This document shows positions 15,843 to 24,294 of a stretch of DNA of 50,996 nucleotides, piece after piece. Source of the DNA: Lacticaseibacillus sharpeae JCM 1186 = DSM 20505 (GTDB lineage Bacteria; Bacillota; Bacilli; Lactobacillales; Lactobacillaceae). The translations under genes were made by a program, and so were the position numbers. Below the pieces are notes generated by a model. That model did not search any database, was not told the DNA's origin, and saw only the letters and a program-made list of their open reading frames with translations. Location: positions 1 to 50,996 of the forward strand of contig NZ_AYYO01000027.1 in the NCBI RefSeq assembly GCF_001436225.1, in the 5' to 3' direction. How positions within the stretch are numbered: the stretch's first letter is position 1; each line of letters starts with the position of its first letter.

Positions 15843-17267
15843 CTAATCAGGAATGACGTGGGTGTCGCTGACCTGCTTGAACCAGGACGCGCTCTGCTTG
15901 ATGTAGCGCTTCTGGGTTGGGAAGTCAACGAAGAACAGTCCGTAACGCTTGCTGTAGCCGTTCGTCCAGGAGAACTGATCCTGCAGCGACCAGATGAAGT
16001 AGCCCTTCACGTTCGCGCCATCTTTAATCGCATCCGCAATCGCGTTCAGGTACTTGCCCAAGTAGTCAATCCGCTTGGGGTCCGGAATCACGGTGTCATC
16101 CGTGGCGCCCGCAGGCAATTCTTCCTTCAGCCCAATCCCGTTTTCGGTGACGTAAATCGCCTTCGTGAGTGGGTAGTCGTTTTGAATCCGCATCAGGATG
16201 TCGTGCATGCCGCGTGGGTAGATTGGCCAGTCCCAGTCGGTGGTTTCGATTCCTTCAGGCAACTTCTCTTCGCCAATGCCGTGTAGGCGGGAAACCGAAG
16301 TCCCCTTGGCCCCAGTCCCGTTGTGATGCGTTTCGGATGCACCAGCGTAGGCCTTGAGCCACTTGCTGAAGTAGTTGTTGACCCCAACGAAGTCCAGCTG
16401 TGTTGCCGCCAGCTTCAGTTCGGCCAGCTCTTCCGGCGTGGTCTTAAACATTGGTTCATCGTTCTTGTCCACGATTTCCTGAACCAACGCCAGGGTTTCT
16501 GGAGCGTACACGCCGGCAAGACTGCCATCCAGATACAGACGATTCTCGAGGGCATCCTGCAGGGCAGCAGCGTGCTGATCTGCAGGGGAATCGCTGTATG
16601 GGTAGACCGTCTGCAATGCGTGGACAATCCCAATCTGCCCGCCAAGGTTCATTTCCTTGTACGCATTCACAATCCGGGCGTGGGCCACGAGTTGGTTGTG
16701 CTCGGCTTGGAAAGTCTTGTCGAAGCGGCCGGTTTCAGCTGGTGGGAACGTCCCACTAGTGTACTGCTGCACCGCCATGGAAGTTGGTTCATTAATCGTA
16801 ATCCAGTACTTAACTTCAGGGAATTCCTTGAAGCAGAACTTCGCGTAGTCAACGAACGCATCCAGCATGTGCTGACTGAGCCAGTCGCCTTCTTCGTGCA
16901 GCTTCTCCGGTGTGTCGAAGTGGTGCAGCGTAACGAATGGTTCAACGTGGTGCTCCTTGCAGGCCGCGAACACCCGGTGGTAGTATGCAACCCCACGTGG
17001 CTCAACGGCGCCGTCGCCATCGGGGAAGATGCGCGACCAGGCAATCGACAACCGGAGTGCCTGTACCCCGTACTTCTGCGATAAGGCGAGGTCTTCATCG
17101 TAGTGGTGGTAGAAGTCAGCGGCTGGATCGGGGCTGAACCGCCCTTGCTTCTCCAGGAAGTCATCCCAGAGTACCCGGCCCTTGCCGTCTTCCTTAGTTG
17201 CACCTTCTACTTGGTAAGCCGCACTTGCGCCCCCGAATATGAAGTCTTTTGGAAAAGTTCCGTTCAC
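15843..17267 (-). CDS. lacG: 6-phospho-beta-galactosidase (GH1)
   Basis: Hydrolyses lactose 6-phosphate to galactose 6-phosphate and glucose in the cytoplasm. 474 residues, GH1 TIM barrel. Acid/base Glu160 in TINEPT and nucleophile Glu375 in YVTENG fall at the same numbers as in lactococcal LacG. The phosphate pocket FSWTNGYSKRYG keeps Ser433, Lys440 and Tyr442. Trp434 is at the position that in LacG reads the axial C4 hydroxyl of galactose, which favours a phospho-galactosidase over a phospho-glucosidase. Start is GTG at 17267 with AAGGGGG 7 nt upstream. It lies 23 nt behind lacE in the lac operon. Confidence 0.95.
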   Translation of the reverse strand: MNGTFPKDFIFGGASAAYQVEGATKEDGKGRVLWDDFLEKQGRFSPDPAADFYHHYDEDLALSQKYGVQALRLSIAWSRIFPDGDGAVEPRGVAYYHRVFAACKEHHVEPFVTLHHFDTPEKLHEEGDWLSQHMLDAFVDYAKFCFKEFPEVKYWITINEPTSMAVQQYTSGTFPPAETGRFDKTFQAEHNQLVAHARIVNAYKEMNLGGQIGIVHALQTVYPYSDSPADQHAAALQDALENRLYLDGSLAGVYAPETLALVQEIVDKNDEPMFKTTPEELAELKLAATQLDFVGVNNYFSKWLKAYAGASETHHNGTGAKGTSVSRLHGIGEEKLPEGIETTDWDWPIYPRGMHDILMRIQNDYPLTKAIYVTENGIGLKEELPAGATDDTVIPDPKRIDYLGKYLNAIADAIKDGANVKGYFIWSLQDQFSWTNGYSKRYGLFFVDFPTQKRYIKQSASWFKQVSDTHVIPD

Positions 17268-17290
17268 GAGTAAGTCCCCCTTTTAACTAA

Positions 17291-19015
17291 TTACAGATTT
17301 GATTCAACGAATTCGAGTGCCATGTCGCCGTCATTGGTGAGGGCGATGTACTGCCGACCAGTGGTGGTAACGAGCTTAACGCCGTACTTGCTGGTCAGCT
17401 TCTCCAAGTTACCCTTCATGCTTTCCATTTGTGGTGCCAGGATAACCATGTCCATGTTCTGAATCAGATCCATGTCTTGCCCATAAGCCCGGGCAGCAGC
17501 TGATAGCTTCAGCCCGCGCTCCTTGGACAGCTTGTTCAACGCGTTGGCGAGGATCCCGCTGGTACCACCACCAGCACAGATAACCATGACATTAACTTCA
17601 TGCTCCTTGAAGTAATCCTCGCTATTTGTCTTCGCCGCGGTCGCAGTGTCGCCAACCGTGGTCGTCGTAACTTCTGCAGCAGGTGCTGCAACTGTAGCAC
17701 TAGCGGTTGCACCGGCAAGTGCAGGCTGAACGCCGTTTGCAGCCAGTTCCGCCGTCTTTTCTGCTTCTTCAGCAACCAACTGCTTGTCGTATTGACGGAA
17801 GAATGGCAGGAAAATCAGGACGTCGACAACAATCATCACCAGCACGAGTAAGAACGATAGTGGTGCAAACCCGGTTGCGGCCACAATCCCAATTGGTGCA
17901 GGAATCGTCCATGGCAGGTAGTACATCATCCCGTTCATCCCCAGAGTCGTAACGAAGAACTTGAAGAGTGAGATGTTAACCATTGGCGTCAGCAGGAATG
18001 GAATGAAGAAGATTGGGTTCATGATGATTGGCAGCCCGAACAGAACAGGTTCGTTAACGGAGAAGGATGCAGGCACGATGGCCGCGGTCCCAATCGCCTT
18101 GAGTTGCTTGGACTTAGCCAGCAGGACAAGGACATAAGCGATAACGAAAGTCGAACCAGTACCCCCGAAGTTCATAACGTAGTCCATCGCGTTCTGCGCG
18201 AAGACGTGGGATACGTGCACGCCAGCCTGGTACTGGGCCAAGTTAGCAGCAGTGTCAGCAATCATGATTGGCATTACAGCTGGGGAAACAATGGATGGAC
18301 CCTGGACACCAAGGAACCAGAAGAACGCCATCGCACCAGCAATGATGCACAGACCAACGTAAGTTTCACTAGCACTGAAGACTGGGGACAGAACCTGGAT
18401 AATCCAGCGTGGAACAACCGTCCCGGTAGCCATCTTGAACAGGAAACCGAAGAGCCAGAAAACAGTAACGGAAAGACCAAGTGGAATCAGGTCCTTGAAT
18501 GACTGGGCAATGTTACCAGGAACCTGTGGTGGCAGCTTAACGGTAACGTTGTTCTTAATGCAGACGTAGTAGATGTTTGGCACAATGAGCCCAACAATGT
18601 AAGCACAGATCAGACCTTGAGTCCCAAGGTAAGTCAGGTCAACCCCGGTCTTCAGGGGTACGATTGACAGGATGATGAAGGCAATTTCGGCCGCGATAAT
18701 TACGGCAACTGGGTTAATCTGGTTTGTCTTAGGCAAGTCCAGATTCTTACTGTCGGTCAAGTTCTTGGCCGTGGTCCCAGCAACGAACAGTGCCAGCAGC
18801 CCCATTGAGTAGTTGTAGGCAATCATGAGTGTGTTGGTAACGGCATCGGGCCAGTAGTAGCCCCATGCATTTGGAACGTAGGCAATCATCATGAAAATAC
18901 TGGAGAAGATGATGATTGGCATACATGCGATGAACCCGTCACGCACCGCAGACACGTACTTGTTTGCGGCGACGGCTTCGAACGCAGGCTTGAGTTTTTC
19001 AAACATTTTGTTCAT
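17291..19015 (-). CDS. lacE: Lactose-specific PTS EIICB permease
   Basis: Imports lactose and phosphorylates it at C6 of the galactose moiety. 574 residues. The N-terminal EIIC domain (about 1-410) has the family start FEKLKPAFEAVAANKYVSAVRDGFIACMPIIIFSSIFMMIAYVPNAWGYYW. It also has the cytoplasmic motifs NEPVLFGLPIIMNPIFFIPF and FWFLGVQGPSIVSPA. An Ala/Thr-rich linker leads to the C-terminal EIIB domain with phosphocysteine Cys480 in MVICAGGGTSG. The C-B fusion order is that of lactose EII. AGGAGG precedes ATG; it lies 33 nt behind lacT. LacF is the phosphate donor. Confidence 0.95.
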   Translation of the reverse strand: MNKMFEKLKPAFEAVAANKYVSAVRDGFIACMPIIIFSSIFMMIAYVPNAWGYYWPDAVTNTLMIAYNYSMGLLALFVAGTTAKNLTDSKNLDLPKTNQINPVAVIIAAEIAFIILSIVPLKTGVDLTYLGTQGLICAYIVGLIVPNIYYVCIKNNVTVKLPPQVPGNIAQSFKDLIPLGLSVTVFWLFGFLFKMATGTVVPRWIIQVLSPVFSASETYVGLCIIAGAMAFFWFLGVQGPSIVSPAVMPIMIADTAANLAQYQAGVHVSHVFAQNAMDYVMNFGGTGSTFVIAYVLVLLAKSKQLKAIGTAAIVPASFSVNEPVLFGLPIIMNPIFFIPFLLTPMVNISLFKFFVTTLGMNGMMYYLPWTIPAPIGIVAATGFAPLSFLLVLVMIVVDVLIFLPFFRQYDKQLVAEEAEKTAELAANGVQPALAGATASATVAAPAAEVTTTTVGDTATAAKTNSEDYFKEHEVNVMVICAGGGTSGILANALNKLSKERGLKLSAAARAYGQDMDLIQNMDMVILAPQMESMKGNLEKLTSKYGVKLVTTTGRQYIALTNDGDMALEFVESNL

Positions 19016-19048
19016 GAGTCAGTCCTCCTAATACTAACGAAGGCAAGT

Positions 19049-19909
19049 CTAGGAATTCATCACGGGCAGTTCAGTGATTAGACGCTGAATGTGGATGACG
19101 AAGTATAGGCGTTCGTCTTCGCTCATGTCTGGATATACTTTTTGTTTAATTTCATCGAATATTTCGGTAGCGATTGCGTATGACCGGGGGTAACTGTCCT
19201 CGAGCTCCGCAACCACCTTGGGCAAAATCACGGTTATGTCGCCATTCGAGTGTTGCAGGCGATCAACCAGGTACTGCAGGTGAATCATGAAGCGGTCATA
19301 ATAATTGCTGTTACTATTGGAACGCAGAATGCCGTGGCGCTTAAGTACGCGCTGTACCAGGTCGCTAACACTGGCTTCCTGCACCTCGCCGAATTTCGGC
19401 TCGTTGTCACTTTGCCCAATAGCGTTGATAAAATGTAGGGCGATGTTCTTCGCCTCGGAATCGGGGAACCGAATCCCCAAGTTCCGGTGAATAATGTCGA
19501 GCGCTTCGTACGCCGCGGCGTACTCGTTCTCGTATTGAACGTGCAAATCTGGAACCATGCTGTCGATGTAGGAACCATCACGGTAACGTTTGAACGCGCC
19601 AAAGATGTGGTCGCTTAACGTGATGTAGATGTAATCCAGGACACCGATGTGATACTTTTGTTGCGCAACATCAATAATTTCGTAAGTGGTCGTCACCACA
19701 TCGATTGGAATATCCTTAAGCAGAAAGTACAGGTTTTGACGTGAGGTCTCGGTCTCAAGATAGAACATCTTTTCAACCTTCTGTGGTGGGATCGAATCAC
19801 CACGCCGCTTCTTAAATGCAATACCTTTGCCCTTCGCAACGGCCTGTCGCTGGTTATCGAGATCCACCAAGACTGCATTGTTGTTGAACACTTGGGCAAT
19901 TTTTAGCAT
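19049..19909 (-). CDS. lacT: BglG/SacY-family transcriptional antiterminator
   Basis: RNA-binding antiterminator of the lac operon, about 286 residues. The N-terminal CAT RNA-binding domain (about 1-56) reads MLKIAQVFNNNAVLVDLDNQRQAVAKGKGIAFKKRRGD. Two PRD domains follow, with conserved histidines in SDHIFGAFKRY and ALHFINA (PRD1) and in MIHLQYLVDRL and VIHIQRL (PRD2); these receive phosphate from the PTS and set activity. ATG 19909 is 8 nt behind AGGAGG, so the earlier GTG is not used. The leader carries a RAT hairpin overlapping a terminator. An almost identical RAT lies in the divergent leader at 20412-20440. Confidence 0.93.
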   Translation of the reverse strand: MLKIAQVFNNNAVLVDLDNQRQAVAKGKGIAFKKRRGDSIPPQKVEKMFYLETETSRQNLYFLLKDIPIDVVTTTYEIIDVAQQKYHIGVLDYIYITLSDHIFGAFKRYRDGSYIDSMVPDLHVQYENEYAAAYEALDIIHRNLGIRFPDSEAKNIALHFINAIGQSDNEPKFGEVQEASVSDLVQRVLKRHGILRSNSNSNYYDRFMIHLQYLVDRLQHSNGDITVILPKVVAELEDSYPRSYAIATEIFDEIKQKVYPDMSEDERLYFVIHIQRLITELPVMNS

Positions 19910-19931
19910 GGGACTCACCTCCTAAGAACAC

Positions 19932-19977
19932 AAAAAGACCACAAATCACGCGTATACTCACGCTATGATTCATGGTC
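19932..19977 (-). terminator. RAT-controlled leader terminator of lacTEGF
   Basis: On the minus strand GACCATGAATCA pairs imperfectly with TGATTTGTGGTC around an inner GCGT/ACGC stem, followed by five T (19932-19936). Its upstream arm overlaps the end of the RAT, so RAT folding excludes the terminator. Confidence 0.8.
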
Positions 19978-20002
19978 TTGCCTAATTCAATAGTCACAAT
20001 CC
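19974..20002 (-). promoter_or_regulatory. RAT antiterminator element of lacTEGF
   Basis: 29-nt ribonucleic antiterminator, minus strand, beginning GGATTGTGACTATTG and ending TTAGGCAAGACC. It matches the BglG-family RAT pattern (GGATTGTTACT...AGGCAAAACC) and overlaps the following terminator by 4 nt. LacT binding should stabilise it. Confidence 0.85.
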
Positions 20003-20029
20003 ACAATCAATATTTCTTTCGACACCAGT

Positions 20030-20065
20030 AGTGTAACATATTTGTCGGCTCTGTAAACGCTTTTT
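20030..20065 (-). promoter_or_regulatory. lacT promoter with cre-like site
   Basis: Minus strand: TTTACA (20052-20057), 16-bp spacer, TACACT (20030-20035). A cre-like element, AAAAGCGTTTACA on this strand (20052-20064), covers the -35 box and predicts CcpA repression. A second partial cre, ATGTAAGCGTCGACG, lies upstream at 20083-20097. Confidence 0.65.
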
Positions 20066-20348
20066 GCGGCGATTTTTCTTTCCGTCGACGCTTACATTGC
20101 AGATATGCAAATTGTTGTGGGCGCAAAATAAAAATGTTCGGTTTTGTTTTGATAACGTTCAGATTGTGTTAAGCCCTTGTCTTATAGCAAAACAATAACG
20201 ACAAATACTGCTGTCCCGCTTTAGCATGCCCACAAAATAAAAATACGCAAAAGAAAATCAACTTTTGCGTCCAGGCCACGGATTCAGAAAAGGCCACTTT
20301 ACAATCCTAATTTTAGTGATTTAGTTAAGTTCGCAAAAAATATTTGCT
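20066..20348. other. Spacer between divergent promoters with repeats
   Basis: No gene is visible in this AT-rich stretch. It holds a 12-bp direct repeat CAAAATAAAAAT at 20124-20135 and 20233-20244. It also holds a perfect 9-bp inverted repeat ACGCAAAAG/CTTTTGCGT at 20245-20253 and 20262-20270, which could be an operator or, on the minus strand, a weak terminator because ATTTTTATTTT follows. A GTTTTGTTTTGATAACG segment (20140-20156) is reminiscent of LacR-type boxes, but this is weak. Confidence 0.45.
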
Positions 20349-20384
20349 AAAAGCGTTTACAAGCTCTCTCGGCCCTGATATGAT
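20349..20384 (+). promoter_or_regulatory. Promoter and cre-like site of the orphan EIIC transcript
   Basis: TTTACA at 20356-20361, 17-bp spacer, TATGAT at 20379-20384. AAAAGCGTTTACA at 20349-20361 covers the -35 box and is the same 13-mer as in the divergent lacT promoter. Confidence 0.7.
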
Positions 20385-20411
20385 GGTGGCGTTGAGAACT
20401 ACAGTATACAT

Positions 20412-20440
20412 GGGTCGTTACTATTGAATTAGGCGTGACC
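20412..20440 (+). promoter_or_regulatory. Second RAT element, in the EIIC leader
   Basis: 29 nt, identical to the lacTEGF RAT at 24 of 29 positions, including the shared block ACTATTGAATTAGGC. It lies about 30 nt downstream of the promoter and overlaps the left arm of a terminator by 4 nt, so the EIIC gene should also be read only when LacT is active. Confidence 0.82.
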
Positions 20441-20490
20441 ATGGTTGCTCCGCGATCGTATTGAGCCCCGAGCACCCATGGTCTTTTTTT
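20437..20490 (+). terminator. RAT-controlled leader terminator before the EIIC gene
   Basis: GACCATGGTTGCTC (20437-20450) pairs with GAGCACCCATGGTC (20470-20483), followed by seven T. It stands 138 nt before the gene it would attenuate. Confidence 0.85.
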
Positions 20491-20627
20491 ACCCTTTTTA
20501 GCCTGTGGTCCAACAATGAATGAATGATTAGCTCCACGGCCACGGTCAGCAGCTTAACAGATCACCCCAATAATCGTTAATCCGCCAGCCGCGGCACTAC
20601 ATACAATTTTTTTCGGAGGCGCCCATC

Positions 20628-21995
20628 ATGCAAGCAATCATTGATTTTCTGCTCGCTAATCCCATTATCACGATGGCCTGTACCTTACTAGCCGCCACAT
20701 TAATCGTCGGCGCGAAAATTCCTGATGCAATTGCGGGCGCACTGAAGCTAGCCATCGCCATCACCGGGATTGCGGCTACCGTTGGCCTGATGTCGACAGT
20801 CTATCAGCCCGCACTGCGCGCACTCGCCACGCATACGGGCATTAATCTGCCTGTTGCGGACGTCGGCTGGGCGCCGATTGCGACCATCACCTGGTCATCG
20901 CCCTACACGTTCCTCTTCATCATCGTGGCGGTGGCCGTGAACATCGTGATGATTAAACGCCAGTGGACCAAGACGCTGGACATCGATATTTTTGACGTCT
21001 GGCACCTAGCCTTCACCGGGCTGCTCGCGAAATTCTGCGGCGCCCCGCTCTGGCTGGTACTCCTCTTCATCGCCTTCCTCGCCGTCTTCAAGTTCATCAA
21101 CGCGGACCTGATGAAGCCAACCTTCGATGATCTGCTCGGCAACCCTGCCAGCATGATGACCACCACGCACCTCAACTACATGATCAACCCCATCGTGCTG
21201 CTACTCGACCGCATCTATTCGCTTTGCTTCAGCTGGCTCGACCGCTTCGACATTGACGCCGCGGCGCTGAACAGTAAGCTCGGATTCGCCGGCAGCCGGT
21301 TCGCGCTGGGGACGTACATCGGGTTGTTCGTGGGTCTGCTCGGCCGCTTGCCGCTTAAAGACACCCTCACGCTCGCCTTCACCCTGGCAACGACCCTGGA
21401 AATCTTCAACATCGTCGGTTCCTGGTTCACCGCTGCACTGGATCCACTGTCCCAAGCGCTCACCGAGAAGCTCAGCAAGTGGACCGGCAGCAACCAGCCC
21501 CTAAGTATCGGGCTGGACTGGGCCTTCCTGTCCACCCGCTCTGAGGTCTGGGCGACCGCTAACCTCCTGGCACCCATCATGTTTCTTGAGGCGCTCGTTT
21601 TGCCGGGGAACAAAATCCTGCCTCTTGGCGGCATCATCGCCATGGGCGTCACCCCGGCACTACTGGTGGTGACCCGGGGCAAAGTCATCCGGATGGTCGT
21701 CATCGGCGCCGTTGAACTGCCACTGTTCCTCTGGGCCGGTTCGCTGTCCGCCGACTTTGTCACCAGCGCCACCCGCGCCTTAACCGCCAGCCACATCATG
21801 GCCATTGGCGCGTCGACCAAGGAAGGCCCCATTGAGCAGTTTCTCGCCATTGCGCTGGGGAAGAGCAGTAGCGGGGACCTTAAATGGATTGGCATCACGG
21901 TTGTCGGCGTTCTCGTCTACGTTGCCTTGTTCATCTGGTACGCACGCGTCATGCGCCGGCGCAATCACACCTACTTGAACAAGACGGCCAATTAA
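20628..21995 (+). CDS. Galactitol-family PTS EIIC permease, without its own EIIA or EIIB
   Basis: 455-residue, very hydrophobic protein with about ten membrane segments, resembling the galactitol (Gat/SgcC) EIIC family. Supporting stretches include GAKIPDAIAGALKLAIAITGIAATVGLM near the start, NYMINPIVLLLDRIYSLCFSWLD, and NLLAPIMFLEALVLPGNKILPLGGI. No EIIA or EIIB gene lies next to it, so phosphorelay must come from elsewhere, or it acts as a facilitator. GGAGG lies about 11 nt before ATG. The leader has a RAT, terminator and cre-like site shared in design with lacTEGF, so it is probably induced along with lactose use. Substrate is unknown; galactose or a galactoside is a reasonable guess. Confidence 0.8.
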   Translation: MQAIIDFLLANPIITMACTLLAATLIVGAKIPDAIAGALKLAIAITGIAATVGLMSTVYQPALRALATHTGINLPVADVGWAPIATITWSSPYTFLFIIVAVAVNIVMIKRQWTKTLDIDIFDVWHLAFTGLLAKFCGAPLWLVLLFIAFLAVFKFINADLMKPTFDDLLGNPASMMTTTHLNYMINPIVLLLDRIYSLCFSWLDRFDIDAAALNSKLGFAGSRFALGTYIGLFVGLLGRLPLKDTLTLAFTLATTLEIFNIVGSWFTAALDPLSQALTEKLSKWTGSNQPLSIGLDWAFLSTRSEVWATANLLAPIMFLEALVLPGNKILPLGGIIAMGVTPALLVVTRGKVIRMVVIGAVELPLFLWAGSLSADFVTSATRALTASHIMAIGASTKEGPIEQFLAIALGKSSSGDLKWIGITVVGVLVYVALFIWYARVMRRRNHTYLNKTAN

Positions 21996-22007
21996 GGGCC
22001 ACATTGC

Positions 22008-22057
22008 AAAAACGCCCATGAACTGCACACCGCCTCCGTGCAGTTCATGGGCGTTTT
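22008..22057. terminator. Strong bidirectional terminator
   Basis: 20-bp perfect stem (22009-22028 with 22038-22057) with A and T tracts at the outer ends, between convergent EIIC and phosphodiesterase genes. Confidence 0.9.
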
Positions 22058-22067
22058 CTATTGCTTC

Positions 22068-23864
22068 CTAGTCGATTTCCCCGTTATTCGCAAAATCATC
22101 CAGCGTGTTGCTGAAGAACTGCATCCGCGCGGCGTAGGACGGGTTATCGTTGTACTTGCGGATGGTCTGCTTGAGCAAGTGCAGGTTGTCGGTGATGATC
22201 CCGTCAACCCCCGCGAACAGCATCTGCTGCATGTCGTCCTCTTCGTTAACCGTCCACGCCCAGATTGCCTGGTGCTGCTTATGGGCGGCATCGACCAGCG
22301 TGTCGTCGAGCGTGGTTTCCTCGAAGGTGTAGGCGTTCGCGTCCGTCTGCGGTGCCACCAGGGCGTACGGCAGAATCAGGCTCGTGTACAAATCCGGCAC
22401 CTGCCGCCGCAGCGTCGTGACCACCTGGTAGTTCATCGAGTGCACGCGGTCGCCATGCTTGACCAGCGTGGCCGCGTACTTAGCGATAAACCGTTGCAGC
22501 ATGCCTTTGCTGTCGTTTGATGTCGTCTTGATTTCGACAATCAGCTTCTGGTGCAGGCGTGCGGCCGCCGCCAGGTACGCATCGAAGCTTGCCAGCTTGG
22601 CGTGGTGCCCATTTTCGCGAACCGTCAGCCGCTGCAGCTGGGCAAGGGTCAGTTCGCGCGGCGCCTTGTTCACGCCCGCCAGTTCCTGCAGGTTCTCGTC
22701 GTGGAGCACCACGAACTGGTGGTCACGGGTTTCATGCAGGTCCATCTCGACGTAATCGGGGTGCTCTTTCGCCGTCTTCTGCAGCGCCGGAATCGTGTTC
22801 TGGACCCCGTTACCCGCATCGACGCCGCGGTGGGAAATCGTGAGCGGGTGGCTGTCGAGGCCGCCCTTAAGGTACACGGCACTAAACATCAGCATCATGG
22901 CTGTGGCCCCGATCATGAACACGCTCAGTGCCACCTTAATTACGCGCGGCAGGCGGGACGCCCGGTCGGCGAGGAAAATTTCCACGCCCTGGTGCACGTC
23001 ATCCGGTGCGGTCAGGAAGATCAAGTACATCGCACTCCCCGCCCCGCTCAGCAGCAGTTTGCCCAGCACTAATGCCGACATCACGACGATGCCCGCGGCG
23101 TACGCAAAACTCTGGGTGTCCAGCCACCGCTGCAGCTGCACCAGGATTTCCCCGTACCCGTACGTCACCACCAGGATGAGGTTCCCCAGCCAAAATGTGC
23201 GCCAAAAGTAGAACCAAAAGCGGCCCTTAGTTGCCCGCCAACTCGCCCCGGCCGCCTGCACTAGCGGCATGTCGTCCAAAATCGCCTTGGGCAAAACGAG
23301 GAGCCAGCGCAATCCGAGGTAGAACATGAGCACATACAAGATGGCGACCAGCACGCTGTAGAGCGGATACCGCATCAAGTAGTCGATGATGAACAGTGGC
23401 ACCTGCACTTTTGCCAGCAGACTCGAACCCACGATGAACCCCGCCAGCGGCACGATCAGCAAGGCATACAGGGCAAAAAACAGGAAGGAGCCGGGCCGCA
23501 AGTGGCGCAGGTCGCGCAATGCTTCGGCGACAATCTGTCCGAAATGATAGCTCTGCCGCTGACGAATAATCGCGACCGCCCCCAACATAATGGCGAATTG
23601 CAGGTAGAAGATTACCAGCAGCGCCAGGCCTAACACTAATAACTCCGCGGCAACCAGCGGGTGGTGCACCGCCACGTCCAGTGCATTGGTCAGGGTCAAA
23701 TACGGCACGCCACCGGCCACCAGCACCACGCGGGTGAGCCAGCGCAGTACCGGAATCACGATGCCCGAGACGGCGCCCCCAACCAGGCCCACAACGAGCA
23801 GATATTGCAGCCACCGCTGGCCAAATTCACGGGCGTTGGCCCAGACGTAACGTAACGAATTCAT
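22068..23864 (-). CDS. Glycerophosphodiester phosphodiesterase with N-terminal membrane domain
   Basis: Cleaves glycerophosphodiesters, possibly from lipids or lipoteichoic acid turnover, to glycerol 3-phosphate and an alcohol. About 598 residues. Residues 1 to about 325 form a multi-helix membrane domain of the type found in front of some Gram-positive GDPDs. The GDPD domain follows, with SHRGVDAGNGVQNTIPALQ, VEMDLHETRDHQFVVLHDENL (metal ligands) and LIVEIKT, all conserved. The WTVNEEDDMQQMLFAGVDGIITDNL end is also typical. Start chosen at the internal ATG 23864, which has GGGAG about 11 nt upstream; the ATG six codons earlier has no ribosome binding site. Monocistronic. Confidence 0.9.
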   Translation of the reverse strand: MNSLRYVWANAREFGQRWLQYLLVVGLVGGAVSGIVIPVLRWLTRVVLVAGGVPYLTLTNALDVAVHHPLVAAELLVLGLALLVIFYLQFAIMLGAVAIIRQRQSYHFGQIVAEALRDLRHLRPGSFLFFALYALLIVPLAGFIVGSSLLAKVQVPLFIIDYLMRYPLYSVLVAILYVLMFYLGLRWLLVLPKAILDDMPLVQAAGASWRATKGRFWFYFWRTFWLGNLILVVTYGYGEILVQLQRWLDTQSFAYAAGIVVMSALVLGKLLLSGAGSAMYLIFLTAPDDVHQGVEIFLADRASRLPRVIKVALSVFMIGATAMMLMFSAVYLKGGLDSHPLTISHRGVDAGNGVQNTIPALQKTAKEHPDYVEMDLHETRDHQFVVLHDENLQELAGVNKAPRELTLAQLQRLTVRENGHHAKLASFDAYLAAAARLHQKLIVEIKTTSNDSKGMLQRFIAKYAATLVKHGDRVHSMNYQVVTTLRRQVPDLYTSLILPYALVAPQTDANAYTFEETTLDDTLVDAAHKQHQAIWAWTVNEEDDMQQMLFAGVDGIITDNLHLLKQTIRKYNDNPSYAARMQFFSNTLDDFANNGEID

Positions 23865-23981
23865 TTTTCCCAGAACTCCCATTTTGCTTGATTACTACTA
23901 TTGTACTGTACAACTGACAATGCGTACGCGTTAAAATATAGATGGATACGTCGTGGCATAAAGATCCAAGGAGACATTATT

Positions 23982-24242
23982 ATGACTAATTCCGTCAAAC
24001 TATCATCCCGTGGCCGGGTCACCATTCCGCAAGAAATCAGACGTGAGCTTAATATCAAGCCACAAACTGAATTCACAGTTACAGCAGCAGATGGCAAAAT
24101 AGTCCTCACCCCATTACCTACTGCAGATGATTGGGAGAAAATGTTTAAAGATACGCCAACCGAAACCGTAGAACTAGACAACAACGGCCACTATGATCCA
24201 CGAAAAGCCCCTAGTTTTCACAACTGGATGCAAAACGGATAA
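23982..24242 (+). CDS. AbrB/MazE-type DNA-binding protein, solitary
   Basis: 86 residues. The N-terminal SpoVT-AbrB swapped-hairpin domain reads VKLSSRGRVTIPQEIRRELNIKPQTEFTVTAADGKIVLTPL. The acidic C-terminal tail resembles an antitoxin's toxin-binding region. AAGGAGA lies 7 nt before ATG 23982. The next gene is on the other strand behind a terminator, so no toxin is adjacent: either an orphan antitoxin or an independent regulator. Base composition is somewhat more AT-rich than neighbouring genes. Confidence 0.8.
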   Translation: MTNSVKLSSRGRVTIPQEIRRELNIKPQTEFTVTAADGKIVLTPLPTADDWEKMFKDTPTETVELDNNGHYDPRKAPSFHNWMQNG

Positions 24243-24245
24243 TGT

Positions 24246-24282
24246 AAAACTCCCTCACGGCACGCGCCATGAGGGAGTTTTT
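24246..24282. terminator. Bidirectional terminator
   Basis: AAAACTCCCTCA (24246-24257) pairs with TGAGGGAGTTTT (24270-24281). Confidence 0.85.
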
Positions 24283-24294
24283 CGTCTGATCCGC

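Noticed and set aside
16323-17084. 253-codon plus-strand frame
   Set aside because: Antisense to lacG, whose catalytic motifs are certain.
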